DNA of 64,000 nt from Pigmentiphaga humi (lineage in GTDB: Bacteria > Pseudomonadota > Gammaproteobacteria > Burkholderiales > Burkholderiaceae_B): NCBI RefSeq assembly GCF_900606115.1, contig NZ_UWPJ01000012.1:62001-126000 (forward strand). The letters are read 5' to 3'. Under the pieces are notes generated by a model. The model saw only the letters and a list, made by a program, of their open reading frames with translations, had not been told where the DNA came from and ran no database searches. Both the position numbers and the translations under genes were made by a program. How positions within the stretch are numbered: position 1 is the stretch's first letter; each line of letters starts with the position of its first letter. Shown one piece after another: positions 36,437-44,775 of this stretch.

Positions 36437-37417
36437 ATGACCAAGCTGCTCCCGTTGCTGCTGGGCCTGGCCGCCGCGCTGGCCGGCCAGGCCGCCCACG
36501 CCGACCGGACCTTTCCCGACAAACCGGTGCGCGTGGTCGTGCCCTTCCCGCCCGGACAAGGCTCGGACATCCTGGCTCGCGCCATCGGCGACAAGCTCTC
36601 GCAGAAATGGGGGCAGGCGGTGGTGGTGGAGAACAAAGCCGGCGCCAACGGCGCCATCGCCCTGCAGGAAGTGGCGCGCGCCAAAGGCGACGGCCACACC
36701 CTGCTGGTGACCTCGAATTCGCCCGTGGTCATCAATCCCAGCCTGTACAAGCAGCTTCCCTACGACGCCGAACGCGATTTCCAGCCGATCGCGCTGCTGG
36801 CGGCGACCGACATGCTGATGGTGGTGAACAGCCAGTTCCCGGCCACCACGCTCGCCGAGGTCGTCGCCCACCTGAAGGCGCATCCGGGCCAGTACAGCTA
36901 CGCCTCGCCGGGCACGGGCTCCACCAGCCACCTGAGCATGGAAGTATTCAAGCAGCGCGCCGGCGTGGAGATCACCCACGTGCCCTACAAGGGCAGCCCG
37001 CCCGCTTTCACCGACCTGATCGGCGGCTCGACCCAGCTGATGATCGACGCGCTGCCCAGCGCCCTGCCCCAGGTCAAGGCCGGCCGCGTGCGCGCCATCG
37101 CCATCACCAGCAGCGATACGCCGTCCACCATCGTGCCAGACGTGCCGCTGGCCAGCGCCGCCGGCGTCACCGGACTGCCCGGCCGGGCCTGGTACGGCAT
37201 GTTCGCGCCGCGCGCCACGCCGGCCCCCGTCGTGGCCAAGATCGTGGCCGACGTGCAGGACGTGCTGCAGATGCCGGACATCGCCGCCAAGCTGCCGCAG
37301 CTGGGGCTGGAGGCCGTGCCGGCAACGCCGCCCGCAGAATTCGGCCGTTTCCTGGCCAAGGAGCGCGCCTATTGGGTGGACGCCACGCGTCGCACCGGCA
37401 TGTACCAGATCGAATAG
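36437..37417 (+). CDS. Bug/TctC-family periplasmic solute-binding protein
   Basis: The protein has 326 residues from the ATG at 36437, with AGAGGAG upstream. Signal peptide cleavage is near QAAHAD. FPDKPVRVVVPFPPGQGSDILAR, VVVENKAGANGAIALQ and YASPGTGSTSHLSMEVF follow the family pattern. It is divergent from the CoA-transferase set and followed within 73 bases by a TctDE-like two-component system. This pairing recalls the Bug-TctDE sensing of citrate described in Bordetella, here probably for a C5 dicarboxylate. Confidence 0.88.
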   Translation: MTKLLPLLLGLAAALAGQAAHADRTFPDKPVRVVVPFPPGQGSDILARAIGDKLSQKWGQAVVVENKAGANGAIALQEVARAKGDGHTLLVTSNSPVVINPSLYKQLPYDAERDFQPIALLAATDMLMVVNSQFPATTLAEVVAHLKAHPGQYSYASPGTGSTSHLSMEVFKQRAGVEITHVPYKGSPPAFTDLIGGSTQLMIDALPSALPQVKAGRVRAIAITSSDTPSTIVPDVPLASAAGVTGLPGRAWYGMFAPRATPAPVVAKIVADVQDVLQMPDIAAKLPQLGLEAVPATPPAEFGRFLAKERAYWVDATRRTGMYQIE

Positions 37418-37490
37418 TGACGCCGTCCCCAGGCTGGGGGACAATGGCGGGAACCTCCTTGGTGCGCCGCACCGAAGTTAGAATCCCGCC

Positions 37491-38180
37491 ATGCGCATCC
37501 TTATCGCCGAAGACGACAACATACTCGCCGATGGCCTGTCCCGCTCGCTGCGCCAGAACGGCTACGCGGTCGACGCCGTGCACGACGGCATCGAGGCGGA
37601 CTCGGCCCTGGCGGCCCAACCCTTCGACCTGCTGATCCTGGACATCGGCCTGCCGCGCCTGTCCGGCACCGAGGTGCTGCGGCGCCTGCGCGCGCGCAAC
37701 TCGCACATGCCGGTGCTCATCCTTACCGCCGCCGACAGCGTCGAGCAGCGCGTCAAGGGGCTGGACCTGGGCGCCGACGACTACATGGCCAAACCGTTCG
37801 CGCTGTCCGAACTGGAGGCCCGGGTGCGGGCGCTGACGCGGCGCGGCGCCGGCGGCGGCCCTGCGCTGCTGCGGCATGGACGGCTGACCTTCGACCAGGT
37901 CGGCCGCGTGGTCACCATCGACGACCAGCTCGTCGAACTGTCCGCGCGCGAAGTCAGCCTGCTGGAAGTGCTGCTCTCGCGCAGCGGGCGCATGGTCAGC
38001 AAGAAACAGCTGGTGGACCACTTGTGCGAATGGGGCGAGGAGGTCAGCACCAACGCGATCGAGGTCTACGTGCACCGCCTGCGCAAGAAGCTCGAGCCGG
38101 GCGACGTGCGCATCGCCACCGTGCGCGGCCTGGGCTACTGCCTGGAACGCGAGGCGGGTGCGCAGAACGGCGCCGCCTGA
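37491..38180 (+). CDS. OmpR-family response regulator, TctD-like
   Basis: The protein has 229 residues. The receiver domain is intact: EDD near residue 7, the phospho-acceptor Asp in LLILDIGLPRLSG near residue 51, and the KPF Lys near residue 101. A winged-helix effector domain (LSAREVSLLEVLLSRSGRMVSKKQL, VYVHRLRKKLEP, IATVRGLGYCLE) ends the protein. It partners the sensor kinase starting 17 bases downstream. Likely targets are uptake genes for carboxylates, by analogy with TctD. Confidence 0.92.
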   Translation: MRILIAEDDNILADGLSRSLRQNGYAVDAVHDGIEADSALAAQPFDLLILDIGLPRLSGTEVLRRLRARNSHMPVLILTAADSVEQRVKGLDLGADDYMAKPFALSELEARVRALTRRGAGGGPALLRHGRLTFDQVGRVVTIDDQLVELSAREVSLLEVLLSRSGRMVSKKQLVDHLCEWGEEVSTNAIEVYVHRLRKKLEPGDVRIATVRGLGYCLEREAGAQNGAA

Positions 38181-38196
38181 GCGGCCGCCGGGGCAC

Positions 38197-39645
38197 ATGG
38201 ACCAGGACGCCACCGGCCAGCTGGCGCCGGCCCCCGGCATCGAACGGCCCGCGCGCTCGCTGTTCGGCGAGATCCTGGACTGGATGCTGGTGCCGCTGTT
38301 CCTGCTGTGGCCGATCAGCGTCGCCATCACCTATGTCGTGGCGCAATCGATCTCGGTCGCGCCCTATGACCGGGGCCTGGCCAATTCCGTGCTGGCGCTG
38401 TCCCAGCAGATCAAGGACGTGAACGGCCGCGCCCGGCTGCAGTTGCCGGTGCCCGCGCGCGAGATGCTGCGCGCCGACGAAACCGACAGCGTGTTCTATC
38501 TGGTGCTGGGCAGCCGCGGCGAATACCTGAGCGGCGACCGCGAACTGCCGCTGCCTTCGCTGGAGCGGCCGCTGCCCGGCATCATCCAGTATCGCGACGA
38601 TGTGATGCGCGGCTTCGCGGTGCGGGTGGCCTATACCTGGGTCGCGCTGCCCAATACGCCCAGCGCGCAGCCGGCGCTGGTGCAGGTGGCCGAGACCCTG
38701 GAAAAGCGCGCGCAGCTGGCCAGCGAGATCGTCAAGGGCGTGATCCTGCCCCAGTTCGTGATCCTGCCGCTCGCCGTCGTGCTGGTGTGGTTCGGGCTGT
38801 CGCGCGGCATCGCGCCGCTGGGCAGGCTGCAGCAGCGGCTGCGGGCGCGCCGGCCGGGCGACCTCTCCCCCATCGACGAGCGCGAAGTCCCGCAGGAGAT
38901 CGCGCCGCTGGTGGGGGCGATGAACGAGCTGCTGCTGCAGCTGTCGGCCAATGTGGAAGCGCAGAAACGCTTCGTCGCCGATGCCGCGCACCAGTTGAAG
39001 ACGCCGCTGGCCGGCATACGCACCCAGGCCGAGCTGGCGCTGCGCAACGCCAGCCCGGAAGACATGGAAGCCAGCCTGCGGCACCTGACCGCGGGCGCGG
39101 AACGGGCCACCCGCGTGGTCAACCAGCTGCTGGCCCTGGCGCGCGCCGAGGATACCGGCAGCCCCGTGGACATCTCGGCCCGGGTCGACCTGCAGGCCAT
39201 TGCCAGCGAACAGGCGCAGAACTGGGTGCACGAGGCCATGGAGCGCCAGATCGACCTGGGCTTCGAAGGCCCCGAAGAACCCGTGGCCGCGATCGGCAAT
39301 GCCCTGTTGCTGGCCGAGCTGATCAACAACCTGATCGACAACGCCCTGCGCTATACGCCGCGCGGCGGCACGGTCACGGTGCGGGTCGCCGAAGAGCCGG
39401 AAGGCGCGCGCCTGGACGTCGAAGATTCCGGGCCGGGCATTCCTCCCGGCGAGCAGGAGCTGGTGTTCGACCGCTTCTACCGCATCCTGGGCTCGAACGC
39501 CGAAGGCAGCGGCCTGGGCCTGGCCATCGTGCGCGAGATCGCGCAGCGCCACGGCGCCACGATATCCGTTTCCGACAATCCGCAAGGCGGCCTGCCGGGC
39601 ATGCCCGGCACCCGCATCAGCGTAGCCTTTCCGCCGGCCGCCTGA
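38197..39645 (+). CDS. Sensor histidine kinase, TctE-like
   Basis: The protein has 482 residues. An N-terminal membrane span near residues 27-48 (WMLVPLFLLWPISVAITYVV), a periplasmic TctE-type sensing domain and a second span near residue 185 are followed by a kinase core. The phospho-accepting His265 lies in HQLKTPLAGIRTQAE. The N box (NNLIDNALRYTP), G1 (EDSGPGIPPGE) and G2 (GSGLGLAIVREIA) are intact. It senses a periplasmic signal, possibly the loaded Bug protein, and phosphorylates the regulator upstream. The ATG at 38197 is chosen over an earlier in-frame ATG inside the regulator gene. Confidence 0.92.
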   Translation: MDQDATGQLAPAPGIERPARSLFGEILDWMLVPLFLLWPISVAITYVVAQSISVAPYDRGLANSVLALSQQIKDVNGRARLQLPVPAREMLRADETDSVFYLVLGSRGEYLSGDRELPLPSLERPLPGIIQYRDDVMRGFAVRVAYTWVALPNTPSAQPALVQVAETLEKRAQLASEIVKGVILPQFVILPLAVVLVWFGLSRGIAPLGRLQQRLRARRPGDLSPIDEREVPQEIAPLVGAMNELLLQLSANVEAQKRFVADAAHQLKTPLAGIRTQAELALRNASPEDMEASLRHLTAGAERATRVVNQLLALARAEDTGSPVDISARVDLQAIASEQAQNWVHEAMERQIDLGFEGPEEPVAAIGNALLLAELINNLIDNALRYTPRGGTVTVRVAEEPEGARLDVEDSGPGIPPGEQELVFDRFYRILGSNAEGSGLGLAIVREIAQRHGATISVSDNPQGGLPGMPGTRISVAFPPAA

Positions 39646-39663
39646 ACCGGACGCCGGACCAGG

Positions 39664-40422
39664 TCAGCGATCTTCACCGCGCGCCCGGCTCTCCTCCTCG
39701 CACCAGGCGGCCCAGGCCCGGTCGAAATCGCCTTGCGTCTCGATAGTCGCCTGGCTCTCGCCCGCCGACAGGTAGTTGATGCCGCGGTCGCCGCCGGCCA
39801 AGGTAATCGCCTGGATCTGCAGCCGCGCGTTCAACTCGAGATAGACGCTGCGCGCGACCGCCTGCGGGATCGATCCGGCCACCACGACCGCGCCATGGCC
39901 GCGCTGCAGGCATACGGCCTTGTCGTCGAGCGCGATAGCCAGTTGCCGTCCCAGCGCCTGGTCGCGGATCAACAGGTCGGAGCGATCGCCCACGGTATCC
40001 CGGATCTCGAACAGCGGCACCCCCGGCCCGATGAATCCGCAGACGTGGCATACCGGCCGCATGGGTACCGGGCCGATGCCGAACGGGATGACCGTGGGCG
40101 AGTGGCTGTGCACGACCGCCAGCACGTCCGGACGGCGGCGGTAGATCTCGCCGTGGATGTAGCGCTCCAGGTAGAGCTGCCGGTCTTCCCGCCCGACCGG
40201 GCGGCTGTCCAGGTCGAGTTCGACGATGTCGTCGGCCTGCACCGAGGCTGGCGCGAGGGAACGCGCCAGCAGGAAGCGGTCGGGATGGTCCGGCGATCGC
40301 GCGCTCACGTGGCCGTAGCCGTCGAGCACGCCCTGCCGCACCAGTATGTGGTTGGCCTTGACCAGGTCCGAAACGCGCCGCGTCCACGCCCCGGACCGGC
40401 CCTGCATGGTTGCCTGCTTCAT
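39664..40422 (-). CDS. Class II aldolase/adducin-family protein (aldolase or decarboxylase)
   Basis: The protein has 252 residues. The zinc site of class II aldolases is visible: HSHSPTVIPFG (HxH) and LQRGHGAVVVAG (third His), with ARSPDHPDRFLLAR at the N terminus. Family members cleave sugar phosphates or decarboxylate hydroxylated aromatic acids. Next to a Rieske oxygenase and its reductase the decarboxylase role is attractive. The ATG at 40420-40422 is one base after the Bug stop, implying coupling; an ATG 12 bases further upstream is also possible. Confidence 0.8.
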   Translation of the reverse strand: MKQATMQGRSGAWTRRVSDLVKANHILVRQGVLDGYGHVSARSPDHPDRFLLARSLAPASVQADDIVELDLDSRPVGREDRQLYLERYIHGEIYRRRPDVLAVVHSHSPTVIPFGIGPVPMRPVCHVCGFIGPGVPLFEIRDTVGDRSDLLIRDQALGRQLAIALDDKAVCLQRGHGAVVVAGSIPQAVARSVYLELNARLQIQAITLAGGDRGINYLSAGESQATIETQGDFDRAWAAWCEEESRARGEDR

Positions 40423-40423
40423 C

Positions 40424-41386
40424 TCAGTCCCCATGTATCTGCTTGACCTTGATGATTTCCGCGAATCGCGCCACGTCGGCATCGAGCACCTTGCGGAAGT
40501 GCGCGGCGCTGCCGCCCACCGGCTCGAAAAAGGACTCGGCCATCTTCGCGCGCACCCGCGGTTGCTGCATGATCGCATTGACGCTGGCGTTCAGCCTGTC
40601 GATCACGTCCTTGGGCGTGTTCGCGGGCGCCATCAGCCCGAACCATCCGTCCAGGTCGTAATCCTTGACGCCGGCTTCGGACACCGTGGGAATGTCGGGC
40701 GCGATGTCGGACCGCTTCGCCGTGGTCACGGCGTAGGGAACCAGCCGCCCGTCCTTGAAGAAGGCGTTCAGATTGCCGATGGCGTTGAACAGCAGATCCA
40801 CCTGCCCGCCCAGCACGTTGGGAATGGCATCGGCACAGCCCTTGTAAGGCACGTGCACCATGGAGATGCCGGCCTCGGCCTGGAATACTTCCGCGGCCAG
40901 GTGCTGGATGGACCCCACGCCACAAGAGGTATAGGTGAGCTTGCCGGGATTGCGCTTGGCGTAAGCGATCAGTTCCGGCAGCGTGCGTATGGGCAGGGAC
41001 GGCCGGCCCGCGACGACGATGGGCGGCCGCGCGGCCAGCACCACCGGCGCCAGCCGCGACAGGCTGACGGACCGCCCCGCCATCAGCGTCTGGTTGATCG
41101 CGATCTGGTTGGGCGCCATGATCAGCGTATACCCGTCGGGAGCGGCGCGCGCAACCGCTTCCAGGCCGATGTTGCTGTTGGCTCCCGGCTTGTTCTCGAC
41201 GACGAACGGCTGTCCGTATTCGGCCTGCAATTCGGCGGCGAGCAGCCGCGCCACGGTATCCGCGCCGCCGCCCGGGGGCAGCGGCACTACCAGGCGCACG
41301 GGCCTGTCGGGGTACGCGGCGTGGGCCGCCGTGGCGGCCAGGCAGGCGATGGCGCACAGCCTGGCGATGGATGTTGCGATAGTCAT
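40424..41386 (-). CDS. Bug/TctC-family periplasmic solute-binding protein
   Basis: The protein has 320 residues. After the signal (AIACLAATAAHAA) come YPDRPVRLVVPLPPGGGADTVAR, FVVENKPGANSNIGLEAV and YTSCGVGSIQHLAAEVF. It is placed between the Rieske oxygenase gene and the class II aldolase gene on the same strand, so it probably binds the aromatic carboxylate that the oxygenase attacks. Confidence 0.88.
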   Translation of the reverse strand: MTIATSIARLCAIACLAATAAHAAYPDRPVRLVVPLPPGGGADTVARLLAAELQAEYGQPFVVENKPGANSNIGLEAVARAAPDGYTLIMAPNQIAINQTLMAGRSVSLSRLAPVVLAARPPIVVAGRPSLPIRTLPELIAYAKRNPGKLTYTSCGVGSIQHLAAEVFQAEAGISMVHVPYKGCADAIPNVLGGQVDLLFNAIGNLNAFFKDGRLVPYAVTTAKRSDIAPDIPTVSEAGVKDYDLDGWFGLMAPANTPKDVIDRLNASVNAIMQQPRVRAKMAESFFEPVGGSAAHFRKVLDADVARFAEIIKVKQIHGD

Positions 41387-41447
41387 GGTGTCTCCTTGGT
41401 TTTTGGTGGATGAACGGCGTGCGCCGCCGCTGCGTGTACCTTGCCGG

Positions 41448-42551
41448 TCAAAACCGTGCGCCCGCTTCGCGCGCCGCCATGTCGTAGAGCACGCGGCGCA
41501 TCATCAGCCCCGGTTTGTCGGGAGCGAAATTCAGGTCGAACTGCGGCTCGACGTCCCGCGTCACGACGTCGAGAATCCACTCCAGCGCATCGACGTCCTC
41601 CAGATAGGCCTTGGCCGACGCCTCGTGCAGATACGCATCGGCGGCCGGATCGTCGAGGTTGGAGTCGCGGCTGTTGAACCACCAGTAGTGGATGCTGCCG
41701 TTGCTCTCGGGCGTGAAGGCGTGCGTGATGTTGAAGCGGTAGGTGCGCGGCCTGCCGCCGGGATCGGCGTTGTCGACGATGCTGGCGAAGGCCGTGTGCA
41801 AGGCCGGCGACGCGAAGCGGGCTTCGGAATAGCGATCGACCGGCTTGCCCATGAGGCCTGTCGGCACGCCGTACACCGCCGGCGGAGGCGAGTTCTTCAG
41901 GGTCCGGTCGATGATCACCACGCTGCGCTCCTGACGCACGTCGAGCTTGCTGCGGGCGTATTCCGGCGTACCGATGGCGCCGGGATGCAGGAAGGGAAAA
42001 TGGGTCTGGTCCAGCAGGTTCTCGTGCATGGATACATAGTCCGACTTCATGTGGAAGCTGCCGTGCACACTCTTCCATTCCTGGCTGGCCAGCCAGCTCG
42101 TGTCGGGAACCAGCCCGACATCGGCGTGGTCCGGGTCGCCCATCCAGATCCAGACCAGCGGCGCGCGCTCGACGACGGGAAAGCTGCGCACCTGTGCATT
42201 GGTCGGCACCAGCGGCATGGAGGGCATGCTCACGCACCGGCCCGACGGGTCGAACTGCATGCCGTGGTAGCCGCACATCAGCACGTCGCCTTCCAGCCGG
42301 CCCTTGGCCAGCGGGAAAGAACGGTGCGGGCAGCGGTTGCGCACGGCGACAGGCTCGCCGGCCAGCGTCCGGTACAGGGCCACGTCCACGCCCAGGAAGC
42401 GGCGGCTGATCAGCTCGCGCGTGATTTCGCTGGACAAGCCGGCCACATACCAGCAATTGCGTACCAGCGGCGTACGGTGATCGGCGAAACCGCCCGGCTC
42501 GAAACAGAAATCGGTGTGGAGTTCGGGGATGGCATCAGCGATGCGGTTCAT
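41448..42551 (-). CDS. Rieske non-haem iron oxygenase, vanillate O-demethylase (VanA)-like
   Basis: The protein has 367 residues. The Rieske centre is intact: NRCPHRSFPLAKG and LMCGYHGMQFD (C-x-H ... C-x2-H, about residues 72-95). The mononuclear iron site is in ENLLDQTHFPFLHPG, with Asp and two His. VanA-type enzymes demethylate or hydroxylate aromatic acids using electrons from a VanB-type reductase, encoded next upstream. Substrate may be vanillate or another methoxy- or carboxy-substituted ring; the associated class II aldolase gene argues against a plain van operon. Confidence 0.87.
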   Translation of the reverse strand: MNRIADAIPELHTDFCFEPGGFADHRTPLVRNCWYVAGLSSEITRELISRRFLGVDVALYRTLAGEPVAVRNRCPHRSFPLAKGRLEGDVLMCGYHGMQFDPSGRCVSMPSMPLVPTNAQVRSFPVVERAPLVWIWMGDPDHADVGLVPDTSWLASQEWKSVHGSFHMKSDYVSMHENLLDQTHFPFLHPGAIGTPEYARSKLDVRQERSVVIIDRTLKNSPPPAVYGVPTGLMGKPVDRYSEARFASPALHTAFASIVDNADPGGRPRTYRFNITHAFTPESNGSIHYWWFNSRDSNLDDPAADAYLHEASAKAYLEDVDALEWILDVVTRDVEPQFDLNFAPDKPGLMMRRVLYDMAAREAGARF

Positions 42552-42585
42552 GGCAGCGCACTCCTTCTGAAAAGGGATGGAAAGC

Positions 42586-43563
42586 TCAGGCGTCGAGCAC
42601 CAGGCGCGATCCGCGTATGCGGGATACGCAGATGCAAAGAGAGCCGCCCTTGGCGCGCTCTTCTTCGCTCAGATAGCGGTCGCGGTGCTCGATCGGACCG
42701 TCGGACTCGATCACCGGCAACGGACACAGCCCGCACTCGCCGCGCGCGCAGTCCCACAACACCGGCACCTCGGCAAGTCGCAGCGCATCGAGAATGCTGG
42801 CATCCGCGCTGACCTGCACGACCTTGGCCGAACGCCTCAGTTCGACCTCGAAGGCAGCCTCGTCGCCCATGGGACCGGCAGTGAACAACTCGCTGCGCAC
42901 CCGGTCCGGCTCCCATCCCAACGCTGCCCCGGCCGCATGGACGGCTGCGATCATCGGCGCGGGACCGCATATATAGACGCGCGTGAGCGCCGGCTGCGCG
43001 GACAGCAGCGCGCGCAGGTCGAGTTCGCCTTGCTCATCGCTGTAATGGAAACGGACGCGATCGCCCGCAAGCCGCGCCAGCGTTTCGCGATATGCCATCT
43101 GCGCCGGGCTGCGTCCGGCGAACACCACGCGATAGTCGCAACGGCGGCGCGCCAGGCTGCGCGCCATCGACACGATGGGCGTCACGCCTATGCCCCCGGC
43201 GACCAGCAGGGTCGACGCATCGCGCCGGTCCAGCGGGAAATTGTTGACCGGCGGCGTGATGCGCAGACAGGTGCCGGCCCGGAAGGTCTCGTGGATGAAA
43301 GCCGAGCCGCGGGCGCGGTCCTCTCGCTGCACGGCGATGCGGTAGACGTTGCGCGGGTCGTCGTCGCCTTCCAATCCGCCGATCAGCGAGTAATGCCGCA
43401 CGATGGGGCCGCGCGTCCCGGACACCATGTGCAGGGCCACGTGCGCGCCCGGCTCGTAGCGCGGCAGCGGACGGCCGTCGGCCGCCGCCAGGAGGTACTC
43501 GGTCACGCGCGGCGTCAGCGTCCGCACGCCGGCCACCCTCACGTCCATGAATTTGCTCGTCAC
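42586..43563 (-). CDS. PDR/VanB-family oxygenase reductase (FMN and plant-type 2Fe-2S)
   Basis: The protein has 325 residues. A ferredoxin-reductase FMN domain (RHYSLIGGLE; VAGGIGVTPIVSMARSL for the NAD domain; VYICGPAPMI) is joined to a C-terminal plant-type ferredoxin. Its cluster ligands are the three Cys of DCARGECGLCPLPV (C-x4-C-x2-C) and the Cys in LCICVSR. It passes electrons from NADH to the Rieske oxygenase encoded 34 bases downstream. The same architecture occurs in phthalate dioxygenase reductase. Confidence 0.9.
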   Translation of the reverse strand: MTSKFMDVRVAGVRTLTPRVTEYLLAAADGRPLPRYEPGAHVALHMVSGTRGPIVRHYSLIGGLEGDDDPRNVYRIAVQREDRARGSAFIHETFRAGTCLRITPPVNNFPLDRRDASTLLVAGGIGVTPIVSMARSLARRRCDYRVVFAGRSPAQMAYRETLARLAGDRVRFHYSDEQGELDLRALLSAQPALTRVYICGPAPMIAAVHAAGAALGWEPDRVRSELFTAGPMGDEAAFEVELRRSAKVVQVSADASILDALRLAEVPVLWDCARGECGLCPLPVIESDGPIEHRDRYLSEEERAKGGSLCICVSRIRGSRLVLDA

Positions 43564-43647
43564 ACCACCCGCTCCTCTTTCCTCTCTATGGGTTTGCCGG
43601 CGAATCGGGTCCGCCCCGCTTGTGGGAAATGATTTTATTAAGGAACA

Positions 43648-43677
43648 ATAGCGCTCATTTATTCAAAAAATAGCTAT
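43648..43677. promoter_or_regulatory. AT-rich inverted repeat between divergent reductase and LysR genes
   Basis: ATAGC (43648-43652) and GCTAT (43673-43677) flank an AT-rich 20-base centre in the 148-base divergent region. The size and place fit a LysR-regulator contact region, but the arms are short. Confidence 0.35.
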
Positions 43678-43711
43678 CAGTAATCTCGATCAAGAAAAAC
43701 AGGATCCGTCC

Positions 43712-44626
43712 ATGGACGCTATTACCCAACTCAAGACCTTCACGATCGTGGTGGCCTGCGGCGGCTTCTCCGAGGCTGCGCGCCAAATGAACGTGGTGCC
43801 TTCGGTCGTGGCCAAGCGCGTGCGCCAACTGGAAGCAACCGTCGGCGCCCGGCTGTTCGACCGCACCACGCGGACGGTGCGCCTGACCGAGGCGGGCGAG
43901 AAACTGCACGCCCGCGCCGGCGTGCTGGTCGCCAGCTTCGAAGACCTGGTGCAGAGCGTGGAACGCGACGCGTCCAAACTGGTGGGCCACCTGCGCGTGG
44001 CCATACCGACCACCCTCACCACCGTCCGCCTGGGCGCGATATTCAATGCCTTCCTGCTCGAGCACGACCGCATCACGCTGGACATCTCGCTGGTGGACCA
44101 CTCCACCAACCCGGCAGAGCGGGACTATGACCTTGCCATCAGCGGCCGGCCGGCGAGCTACGAAGGCGTGGTCGAGATCCCCCTGTGCCCGGTGGACACG
44201 CTGCTGTGCGCCACGCCGGCCTACCTGCAGCGGCACGGGCGGCCCCGCCATCCCCAGGCCCTGACCGAGCACGCCTGCCTGGTATTCAAGCCCTCCGGCA
44301 CGGCCTGGCACTTCCAGAGCCCCAAGGGCGGCATCAGCGTGGACATCCCGCCCCGGCTGACGGCCGACGACAATCTGACCCTGCGCAATGCCGCGCGGAT
44401 GGGGCTGGGCATCGCCGCCCTGCCCGGCTACGTGGCCCAGGCCGACATCGCATCCGGGGCGCTGGTGACGGTGCTCGACGAATTCCCATTGCAAGAGACG
44501 TGGTTCAGGGCCTACGTGCCGCGCAGAAAGCAGCACGTAGCCCGGATCGCGGCGATGGTCGACTGGCTGACGCAACACCTGCGGCAGGATGTTGCCGTTC
44601 CCTGGGAAAGAGATATCGACAAGTGA
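43712..44626 (+). CDS. LysR-family transcriptional regulator
   Basis: The protein has 304 residues. MDAITQLKTFTIVVACGGFSEAARQMNVVPSVVAKRVRQLEA is the N-terminal helix-turn-helix (about residues 18-42), followed by FDRTTRTVRLTEAGEKL and a periplasmic-binding-like effector domain. It reads away from the Rieske oxygenase set, the standard LysR arrangement, and probably activates that operon with an aromatic coinducer. Confidence 0.88.
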   Translation: MDAITQLKTFTIVVACGGFSEAARQMNVVPSVVAKRVRQLEATVGARLFDRTTRTVRLTEAGEKLHARAGVLVASFEDLVQSVERDASKLVGHLRVAIPTTLTTVRLGAIFNAFLLEHDRITLDISLVDHSTNPAERDYDLAISGRPASYEGVVEIPLCPVDTLLCATPAYLQRHGRPRHPQALTEHACLVFKPSGTAWHFQSPKGGISVDIPPRLTADDNLTLRNAARMGLGIAALPGYVAQADIASGALVTVLDEFPLQETWFRAYVPRRKQHVARIAAMVDWLTQHLRQDVAVPWERDIDK

Positions 44627-44775
44627 CGAAAATTCAGTTTCCCGTCAGTAAAACGTAAGTGCCGGGTCAGCAACTGTTTCTACTCTGGTTTCGAGCCCGG
44701 GACTCGCGCAGTACCGGGCCAGTCTGCCATACCCACCTTCATAGCAAGCAGGCACACCCGAGGAGACACCCTTTC

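Noticed and set aside
37418-37490. Possible terminator GTCCCC/GGGGAC between the Bug gene and the response regulator
   Set aside because: Short stem, no T-run, and only 73 bases between genes; cotranscription is at least as likely.
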